Source: Aspidapion aeneum (Eukaryota; Arthropoda; Insecta; Coleoptera; Brentidae). Taken from it: 64,000 nt of DNA. Below the pieces are notes generated by a model, which was not told where the DNA came from, did no database searches, and worked only from the letters and a program-made list of their open reading frames with translations. Where the stretch lies: contig OY755047.1 of the NCBI GenBank assembly GCA_963576565.1, forward strand, positions 4,110,431 to 4,174,430, read 5' to 3'. Within the stretch, counting starts at the first letter, position 1. Each line of letters starts with the position of its first letter. This document shows positions 54,964 through 64,000 of the stretch, piece by piece. The position numbers and the translations under genes are program-made.

Positions 54964-57900
54964 TTTAGACAGTTTCACATTGTAACATGCTTCAATTATG
55001 ACTTACCAACTGTTTTAAGGCTCGAACTAAATACGGCCTGATTTATTTATCCTTAATTAGGCCAGAACCTATTTATTTTATTATTAAAGCATCTTATAAT
55101 GCAAAACTAAATAAGGCCTGGCCTTATTGCTGCCTGGTCTTATCCTGGTGTGCCTTATTCCAATAATTTTCTTTTAGCCCCTCAGTTCATCTTCATTGGG
55201 GAAAATATGAAAAATATGAAGGTTTTTTAAAAATATGAAAGTTTTATAGTGTGAAAAAAAATATGAACATTTTTATAAAATATGAAGGTGCTGAGAGCCC
55301 TGTGGAAGTGTAAATTTTATTAAGCCTACGTATATAGATTAGTTTGATAAAAAAGATGAATCAAATTATTTTTAAATTTCAAAAAAATCAGACACAGGAT
55401 ACAGCGTTACGGTGCCGGCGGGATCAGGTATAAAAATACTCTGCCAATCTATGGGCACCTAAGCTCACACTAGGTACTATAGTTATAGTGTGAGCTAATA
55501 TAATCAAAAACTGAAATATATTTTATTCAACTCCAGACTCAATTACCTTTCGTTTGATACCACACAAGCCATGTTTTGACTTAAACTCAAATTTTTTCAA
55601 TCTACCCCCCACCCATTTAAAAAAAACTAAAATGTATTTTGTTTAACTCCAGACTCAATTACCTTTCGTTTGATATCACACACGCCATATTTTCACTTAA
55701 ACTCTAATTTTTGACATCTACCCCCACCCTTTTTTTAAAAATAAACTAAAATTCCTTTTTTTTTAACTCTAGACTTAATTACCTTTTGTTTGATATCACA
55801 CACGCCATATTTTCACATAAACTCTAATTTTTGGAATCTACCCCCACCCTTTTATTTGGCTTGCGTTCGGTGGATTTTGTTCATTTTTAAATGGGACAAT
55901 CACGGCCCAAGACCCAACTTAGGTACCAAATTTCATTAAAATCGGACAAGCGGTTTTTGAGTTATGCGGGCTGGTCGTTACAGACAGACATACAGACAGA
56001 CTATTTTAGACAGTTTCACATTGTAACATGCTTCAATTATGACTTACCAACTGTTTTAAGGCTCGAACTAAATACGGCCTGATTTATTTATCCTTAATTA
56101 GGCCAGAACCTATTTATTTTATTATTAAAGCATCTTATAATGCAAAACTTAATAAGACCTGGCCTTATTGCTGCCTGGTCTTATCCTGGTGTGCCTTATT
56201 CCAATAATTTTCTTTTAGCCCCTCAGTTCATCTTCATTGGGGAAAATATGAAAAATATGAAGGTTTTTTAAAAATATGAAAGTTTTATAGTGTGAAAAAA
56301 AATATGAACATTTTTATAAAATATGAAGGTGCTGAGAGCCCTGTGGAAGTGTAAATTTTATTAAGCCTACGTATATAGATTAGTTTGATAAAAAAGATGA
56401 ATCAAATTATTTTTAAATTTCAAAAAAATCAGACACAGGATACAGCGTTACGGTGCCGGCGGGATCAGGTATAAAAATACTCTGCCAATCTATGGGCACC
56501 TAAGCTCACACTAGGTACTATAGTTATAGTGTGAGCTAATATAATCAAAAACTGAAATATATTTTATTCAACTCCAGACTCAATTACCTTTCGTTTGATA
56601 CCACACAAGCCATGTTTTGACTTAAACTCAAATTTTTTCAATCTACCCCCCACCCATTTAAAAAAAAACTAAAATGTATTTTGTTTAACTCCAGACTCAA
56701 TTACCTTTCGTTTGATATCACACACGCCATATTTTCACTTAAACTCTAATTTTTGACATCTACCCCCACCCTTTTTTTAAAAATAAACTAAAATTCATTT
56801 TTTTTTAACTCTAGACTTAATTACCTTTTGTTTGATATCACACACGCCATATTTTCACATAAACTCTAATTTTTGGAATCTACCCCCACCCTTTTATTTG
56901 GCTTGCGTTCGGTGGATTTTGCTCATTTTTAAATGGGACAATCACGGCCCAAGACCCAACTTAGGTACCAAATTTCATTAAAATCGGACAAGCGGTTTTT
57001 GAGTTATGCGGGCTGGTCGTTACAGACAGACATACAGACAGACTAATTTAGACAGTTTCACATTGTAACATGCTTCAATTATGACTTACCAACTGTTTTA
57101 AGGCTCGAACTAAATACGGCCTGATTTATTTATCCTTAATTAGGCCAGAACCTATTTATTTTATTATTAAAGCATCTTATAATGCAAAACTAAATAAGGC
57201 CTGGCCTTATTGCTGCCTGGTCTTATCCTGGTGTGCCTTATTCCAATAATTTTCTTTTAGCCCCTCAGTTCATCTTCATTGGGGAAAATATGAAAAATAT
57301 GAAGGTTTTTTAAAAATATGAAAGTTTTATAGTGTGAAAAAAAATATGAACATTTTTATAAAATATGAAGGTGCTGAGAGCCCTGTGGAAGTGTAAATTT
57401 TATTAAGCCTACGTATATAGATTAGTTTGATAAAAAAGATGAATCAAATTATTTTTAAATTTCAAAAAAATCAGACACAGGATACAGCGTTACGGTGCCG
57501 GCGGGATCAGGTATAAAAATACTCTGCCAATCTATGGGCACCTAAGCTCACACTAGGTACTATAGTTATAGTGTGAGCTAATATAATCAAAAACTGAAAT
57601 ATATTTTATTCAACTCCAGACTCAATTACCTTTCGTTTGATACCACACAAGCCATGATTTGACTTAAACTCAAATTTTTTCAATCTACCCCCACCCATTT
57701 AAAAAAAACTAAAATGTATTTTGTTTAACTCCAGACTCAATTACCTTTCGTTTGATATCACACACGCCATATTTTCACTTAAACTCTAATTTTTGACATC
57801 TACCCCCACCCTTTTTTTAAAAATAAACTAAAATTCATTTTTTTTTAACTCTAGACTTAATTACCTTTTGTTTGATATCACACACGCCATATTTTCACAT

Positions 57901-58535
57901 AAACTCTAATTTTTGGAATCTACCCCCACCCTTTTATTTGGCTTGCGTTCGGTGGATTTTGTTCATTTTTAAATGGGACAATCACGGCCCAAGACCCAAC
58001 TTAGGTACCAAATATCATTAAAATCGGACAAGCGGTTTTTGAGTTATGCGGGCTGGTCGTTACAGACAGACATACAGACAGACTAATTTAGACAGTTTCA
58101 CATTGTAACATGCTTCAATTATGACTTACCAACTGTTTTAAGGCTCGAACTAAATACGGCCTGATTTATTTATCCTTAATTAGGCCAGAACCTATTTATT
58201 TTATTATTAAAGCATCTTATAATGCAAAACTAAATAAGGCCTGGCCTTATTGCTGCCTGGTCTTATCCTGGTGTGCCTTATTCCAATAATTTTCTTTTAG
58301 CCCCTCAGTTCATCTTCATTGGGGAAAATATGAAAAATATGAAGGTATTTTTAAAAATATGAAAGTTTTATGGTGTGAAAAAAAATATGAAGGTGCTGAG
58401 AGCCCTGTGGAAGTGTAAATTTTATTAAGCCTACGTATATAGACTAGTTTGATAAAAAAGATGAATCAAATTATTTTTAAATTTCAAAAAAATCAGATAC
58501 AGGATACAGCGTTACGGTGCCGGCGGGATCAGGTA
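54964..58535. repeat. Three and a half tandem units of 1.04 kb
   Basis: Units start TTTAGACAGTTTCACATTGT at 54964, 56004, 57047 and 58087 (periods 1040, 1043, 1040); the fourth is cut at about 58535. Each unit is a roughly 470-bp segment (TATGAA-rich, ending GCCGGCGGGATCAGGTATAA) followed by a family H copy truncated at its CAGA tract. Units are nearly identical, so the amplification is recent. Confidence 0.92.
55436..58086 (+). mobile_element. Family H repeats, three amplified truncated copies
   Basis: Copies at about 55436-56000, 56475-57043 and 57516-58083 keep the left hairpin, three modules and the GGTTTTTGAGTTATGCGGG block. Each ends after CAGACAGACATACAGACAGA, where the next tandem unit begins. 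The breakpoint in the CAGA tract suggests microhomology-driven duplication. Confidence 0.8.
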
Positions 58536-59902
58536 TAAAAAAAAGCGTGTAAACAAGGGGGCACCAGACAATTCGGTTTATACACTTTGTTATTATTGGG
58601 ATCATTGTAAAAACTCTTATCCAATCATCAAATCTTACTTTGCAAAAAGCGGCAAATTACAACGAAGTTGCTGGTATAGGTAACTCCTCAACAAACACTC
58701 ACAAAATCTGAAAAAATCTTCTATAATACTTGGACACGTTCGTATTCAACTACAAGAGAACAATAATGGCCGCACGGCGTGACTTTTAAACAAAATCCGG
58801 TTCTAGAAGCGTCAGATGAGCAATCAACTGCTTGATCATCGCAAGTAACCCGTTTACAACATAATGATAGGCGACTAAACGGATACGAGAGAGACAGAAG
58901 CTTACCCTGGTAATAAGAGAATCAAACGATTATTGAAGAATCAAGTAGGCTAGCTGTCGCTTTGATCGTTTAAAAATTTCAATTGTTTTTCTAGTGCATG
59001 ACAGGTGTCACGTATCTCAGCGCCATCTTCAGGCTATATCAGGTTCTAGGAACTAGGCAGGGCCGTACCTAGGGAGGGATCAAGGGAGATCAGTCCCCCC
59101 CGCCCGGAAAGTGTCGATAAAGAGATTTCTCACCAATACAAATAAAACAAAAAAACTGGACAATATGCACTTTGTTATTGAAATTCCTGGGCACGGACCT
59201 AAAACTAGTCGAAATTAAGAAAGAAAAAAAATATTTTATAGATATGTACAAATTTATTATAAGTATAGCAAAAATTTTTTGTACTCCCTAGGGTCTCTAT
59301 ATGATAAAAATGAGATGGTACTACTTCTAGTTCCTAAAAGCTAAACAAAAGGGTATACGCAAGCCTAGGAACTTAAGTGGTGGACTTTAATCCCGCGAGA
59401 AAAAGTCTGTCGCCTGATCTAAGCGAGAGCTACAATTCGCCTGGGGATAAGTCCCTTTAATCACGTGGTGTATACAATGTGTCCTAGAACTAATGGTACA
59501 TAGTGTAGATTCAGACTTACTTTAATATAAAAGTGACCAATTAACGATATACAGGGTGAAGATATATTTTTTTGTTTAGTATAAGACTGGGTCTGTTTTA
59601 TTGGGGCAATGAATTTGATTTTATTGATAAATTTGAAGTAAATTGTACAGGGCGCTCTCTGCAACACTACTAGAACTGGGTGGTCCAAATTGAGGAGTTT
59701 TGAGAATTAAAAAAAAAAATAACACCAAGGCCACGGAACTATAAAAAAGAGTTCCATGACTAAGGCACAAAAAAATGACACTTGTTTTAACATACAGGGT
59801 GATTCGAATTGGACACAAGTAAAATACTTGAAATTGTATTTTAAGTAGGTACTTGCAAGTACTTCAATTAAGTTACGACTACAGAATGTTTACTTGAAGT
59901 AT
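58536..59902. other. Unrecognised spacer with scattered element ends
   Basis: Contains GGGCCGTACCTAGGG at about 59068 with a weak inverted partner near 59190-59205 (a possible 140-bp MITE), and ACAGGGTG motifs at 59545 and 59793. No gene identified. Confidence 0.45.
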
Positions 59903-60485
59903 TAGCTCACACTACTACTATACTATAGTAGTGTGAGCTATGGTGATTCTAATTTTTTCGATAAAAAAATTTGCTCCGATTTCAAGAATGTTTATATGTC
60001 TTTGCATTTCAGATGATTTTGAAACTTCTTTGTCTGTCTGTCTGTCTGTATGTCTGTCTGTAAGGACCAACCCGCATAACTCAAAAACCGCTTATCCGAT
60101 TTAAATGAAATTTGGTACCTAGGCTGGGTCTTGGGCCGTGGTGGTCCCATTTAAAAATGAACAAAATCCACCGAACGCAAGCCAAATAAAAGGGTGAAGG
60201 TAGATTTAAAAAATTAGAGTTTAAATGAAAATATGGCGTGTTTGATATCAAACGAAAGGTAAATGAGTCTGGAGTTAAACAAAACAAAACACATTTTACT
60301 TTTTTTTAAAAGGGTGGGGGTAGATTTTAAAAATTAGAGTTTAAGTCAAAACATGGCTTGTGTGGTATCAAACGAAAGGTAATTGAGTCTGGAGTTGAAT
60401 AAAATATATTTCAGTTTTTAGTTATATTAGCTTACACGTACACTATAACTATAGTACCTAGTGTGAGCTTAGGGGCCCATATACT
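59903..60485 (-). mobile_element. Family H repeat, copy with two modules
   Basis: Minus-orientation copy with an intact right-end hairpin, a short (CTGT)n tract and only two internal modules. It ends at GGGCCCATATAC, losing the usual TTGGCAGAGTA end. It lies inside ACTTGAAGTA-rich sequence. Confidence 0.72.
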
Positions 60486-60920
60486 TAATTTCGTCAAGTT
60501 AAATACCTCAAATATACTAAAATGTACTTCAAGTATCTACACTAAAATGTACTTCAAATACACTAAAATGTACTTTAACTACAAGACTAAGTACTTTTCT
60601 TATGTACTTAATAATTGCAGAAATTCAGTTTGGCACTTGGATTCTTTATTAAAAACACTCTAAAACACAAAACGTACAGGGTGTCCCAAATTCGATGTTT
60701 TAGGTGTTTCTCGGGGATGTAAAAAAACTAACCCCCTTTTGTTTTACAGTGTGATTCGAATTGGACACTTTGGTACGTTTAGAGGTACTTCCAAGTTAAG
60801 TTGTCAGATACTTCAAGTAAAATACTTGAAATTGTATTTTAAGTACTTACAAGTACTTCAACTAATTAACTATCAAATACACTAAAAATGTACTTCAAGT
60901 ACCTTGTTTTATAGTTTTTT
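60486..60920. repeat. TACTTCAAGTA-rich low-complexity stretch
   Basis: Many copies of TACTTCAAGTA, TACTTGAAA and ACTAAAATGTACTTCAA, also seen at 59820-59900. Two copies of a GTGATTCGAATTGGACAC motif occur at 59799 and 60750. This may be one old element split by the family H copy. Confidence 0.6.
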
Positions 60921-61011
60921 TTATTTAATATTAATTTTTTTTTAGTTTTTTTGAAAACAGTTTTTTTTAAATACCTCAGAAACTAAACAAACTAAATAAT
61001 AAAAAACACTG

Positions 61012-61200
61012 CTAAATTTACTTGTAAGTACTAGTCGCAGTTGAGTACAAAATTGATATAATGTACGACATGCTTCAACTTTTGGGTTTGATGCCCAAAG
61101 CTCACTTACGAATTTATACAGTTTTGAATTTTCATGAATCAGGTTATTGGGTAATTTTGTATCCAAGTGCGACTAGTAGTTACAAGTAAATTTAGCAGTT
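61012..61200. mobile_element. 189-bp MITE
   Basis: The ends CTGCTAAATTTACTTGTAAG and TACTAGTCGCA are mirrored at 61161-61200 with two or three differences. Half of such an end (ACAAGTAAATTTAGCAGTT) also occurs alone at 10336-10355. Confidence 0.72.
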
Positions 61201-61329
61201 TTTTTTATTTCCAACTTTTAGGTTTAATTCTTATTCAGCCTTATAAAAAGCACTATGCATTTACAATGCATTTAGCTTTATCCAAAAAGTATGTGTAGAT
61301 TTTCTACGGACGCGAACAGTGTTCCCTTC

Positions 61330-64000
61330 CATTAAGTGAAGGTGGGGGAGGAGAGAGGGAGGAGGGAACTAGTAAAATGGTATCAAAAAAAATCTTAATG
61401 CGTGTACCGAAAGAATTTTTGAAATCGCTCTAAATTTGTGAAAGGTATAGCTACAACTATTACTAATAAGGAGGGAGGGGAGAAGAGAGGGAGAAGGAAA
61501 CTAGTAAAATGATGTTGGAAAAGTCTTTAAGTGTGTGCAGAGAGAACTTTTGAAATCGCTGTATATTTGTGAAAGTTATAGCTATAACTAGCCATTACGA
61601 ATAAGGATGGCGGGGAGAAAAGAGAGATAGGCGGGGGGCGGTTGAGGGGAACTAGTAAAATAGTGTTGGAAAAAAAAACTGAAAGCGTACGCAGAAAGAA
61701 TTTTTGAAATCGCTCTAAATTTGTGAAAGGTATAGCTACAATTATTACTAATAAGAAGGGTGGTGAGAAGAGAGGGAGAGGAAGGGGGAAACCAGTAAAA
61801 TGATGTTGGAAAAGTCTTTAAGCGTGTGCAGAAAGAACTTTTGAAATCGCTGTATATTTGTGAAAGTTATAGCTATAACTAGCTATTACGAATAAGGATG
61901 GCGGGGAGAAAAGAGAGAGAGGCGGGGGGCGGTTGAGGGGAACTAGTAAAATAGTGTTGAAAAAAAAACTGAAAGCGTATGCAGAAAGAATTTTCGAAAT
62001 CGCTCTAAATTTGTGAAAGGTATAGCTACAACTATTACTAATAAGAAGGGTGGTGAGAAGAGAGGGAGAGGAAGGGGGAAACTAGTAAAATAATGTTGGA
62101 AAAAAGTCTTAAAGCGTGTGCAGAAAGAATTTTTGAAATCGCTCTATATTTGTGAGAGGTATAGCTACAACTATTACTAATAAGGAGGGAGGGGAGAAAA
62201 GAGAGGGAGAAGGAAACTAGTAAAATGATGTTGGAAAAGTCTTTAAGCGTGTGCAGAAAGAAAATTTGAAATCGCTGTATATTTGTTAAAGTTATAGCTA
62301 TAACTAGCTATTACTAATAAGGATGGCGGGGAGAAAAGAGAGAGAGAGGCGGGGGGCGGTTGAGGGGAACTAGTAAAATAGTGTTGAAAAAAAAACTGAA
62401 AGCGTATGCAGAAACAATTTTCGAAATCGCTCTAAATTTGTGAAAGGTATAGCTACAACTATTACTAATAAGAAGGGTGGTGAGAAGAGAGGGAGAGGAA
62501 GGGGGAAACTAGTAAAATGATGATGGAAAAAAAGGTTTAAAGTGTGTGAAGAAAGAATTTTTAAAATCACTCTATATTTGTGAGGTATAGCTACAACTAT
62601 TACTAATAAGGAGGGAGGGGAGAAGAGAGGGAGAAGGAAACTAGTAAAATGATGTTGGAAAAGTCTTTAAGCGTGTGCAGAAAGAACTTTTAAAATCGCT
62701 GTATATTTGTGAAAGTTATAGCTATAACTAGCTATTACGAATAGGGATGGCGGGGAGAAAAGAGAGAGAGGCGGGGGGCGGTTGAGGGGAACTAGTAAAA
62801 TAGTGTAGGAAAAAAAACTGAAAGCGTATGCAGAAAGAATTTTCGAAATCGCTCTAAATTTGTGAAAGGTATAGCTACAACTATTACTAATAAAAAGGGT
62901 GGTGAGAAGAGAGGGAGAGGAAGGGGGAAACTAGTAAAACGATGATGGAAAAAAAGGTTTAAAGTGTGTGCAGAAAGAATTTTTAAAATCGCTCTATATT
63001 TGTGAGAGGTATAGCTACAACTATTACTAATAAGGAGGGAGGGGAGAAGAGAGGGAGAAGGAAACTAGTAAAATGATGTTGGAAAAGTCTTTAAGCGTGT
63101 GCAGAAAGAACTTTTGAAATCGCTGTATATTTGTTAAAGTTATAGCTATAACTAGCTATTACTAATAAAGATGGCGGGGAGAAAAGAGAGAGAGGCGGGG
63201 GGCGGTTGAGGGGAACTAGTAAAATAGTGTTGAAAAAAAAAACTGAAAGCGTATGCAGAAAGAATTTTCGAAATCGCTTTAAATTTGTGAGAGGTATAGC
63301 TACAACTATTACTAATAAGGAGGGAGGGGAGAAGAGAGGGAGAAGGAAACTAGTAAAATGATGTTGGAAAAGTCTTTAAGTGTGTGCAGAGAGAACTTTT
63401 GATATCGCTGTATATTTGTGAAAGTTATAGCTATAACTAGCTATTACGAATAAGGATGGCGGGGAGAAAAGAGAGAGAGGCGGGGGGCGGTTGAGGGGAA
63501 CTAGTAAAATAGTGTTGAAAAAAAAAACTGAAAGCGTATGCAGAAAGAATTTTCGAAATCGCTCTAAATTTGTGAAAGGTATAGCTACAACTATTACTAA
63601 TAAGAAGGGTGGTGAGAAGAGAGGGAGAGGAAGGGGGAAACTAATAAAATGATGATGGAAAAAAAGGTTTAAAGTGTGTGCAGAAAGAATTTTTAAAATC
63701 GCTCTATATTTGTGAGAGGTATAGCTACAACTATTACTAATAAGGAGGGAGGGGAGAAGAGAGGGAGAAGGAAACTAGTAAAATGATGTTGGAAAAGTCT
63801 TTAAGCGTGTGCAGAAAGAACTTTTGAAATCGCTGTATATTTGTTAAAGTTATAGCTATAACTAGCTATTACTAATAAGGATGGCGGGGAGAAAAGAGAG
63901 AGAGAGGCGGGGGGCGGTTGAGGGGAACTAGTAAAATAGTGTTGAAAAAAAAACTGAAAGCGTATGCAGAAAGAATTTTCGAAATCGCTCTAAATTTGTG
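61330..64000 (+). repeat. Second satellite, ABC higher-order repeat, runs off the edge
   Basis: Three monomer types of about 131, 153 and 141 bp follow each other. They are recognised by TAATAAGGAGGGAGGGGAGA (A), AAGGATGGCGGGGAGAAAAG (B) and AATAAGAAGGGTGGTGAGAA (C). All share ATAGCTA.AACTA and the ..GAAATCGCT.TA.ATTTGTGA block. The ABC period is about 425 bp (A at 62164, 62590, 63014). One C is missing near 63160-63299. The G-rich strand is the plus strand throughout. Confidence 0.93.

Overview
This window looks like intron-rich, repeat-laden euchromatin from a large, AT-rich insect genome. A beetle is one guess, but nothing seen fixes the order. The evidence is the repertoire of mobile DNA (Jockey-type and FADD-type LINEs with (TA)n tails, Gypsy and BEL/Pao LTR elements, Tc1, pogo-like and piggyBac-like inverted-repeat elements), long satellite arrays and GT-AG introns. 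No tRNA, rRNA, CRISPR array or bacterial operon was seen.

One host gene can be assembled by eye. It lies on the minus strand from about 42,863 down to about 5,949. It has a Thr/Ala-rich first coding exon (42438-42863), then exons at 32853-32951, 18635-18681 (47 nt), 10650-10688 (39 nt), 8031-8063 (33 nt) and 7599-7779, and a candidate last exon carrying the stop at 5949-5962. Each exon has an AG before it and a GT after it, and the reading frame is kept across every junction. The predicted product is about 278 residues, basic and rich in Pro, Ala and Thr. I do not recognise it. The three micro-exons and their flanking intron sequence resemble one another, so that part of the gene seems to have grown by tandem duplication.

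The introns are where mobile elements sit. Region by region: 1-3100 holds a Jockey fragment, a 1.3 kb foldback element with hammerhead-like motifs and a pogo-like MITE. 3284-5894 holds a decayed protein fragment and a broken Gypsy element whose integrase is split by a 0.6 kb foldback insertion carrying two convincing hammerhead ribozymes in inverted orientation. 8300-10235 holds two head-to-head LINE fragments. 12548-18574 is a nest: a MITE containing a Tc1 element, which in turn contains a LINE and four copies of an unnamed hairpin-ended repeat called family H here. 26334-27826 is a 1.5 kb palindrome. 31168-31603 is a solo BEL LTR. 33105-42225 is a large inverted duplication whose right arm contains an intact, apparently very young BEL/Pao element (35031-41891, both LTRs 481 bp and identical as read, one 1,756-codon ORF).

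From 43 kb to the right end the window is upstream of the visible exons: a 2.5 kb inverted-repeat element, an 8.2 kb array of about 147-bp satellite with an internal orientation switch (46300-54545), three and a half tandem 1.04-kb units (54964-58535), another family H copy, a short MITE, and a second satellite with a three-monomer higher-order repeat (61330 to the edge).

All splice sites, repeat boundaries and RNA folds were found by reading. None has been tested against transcripts, databases or a folding program.
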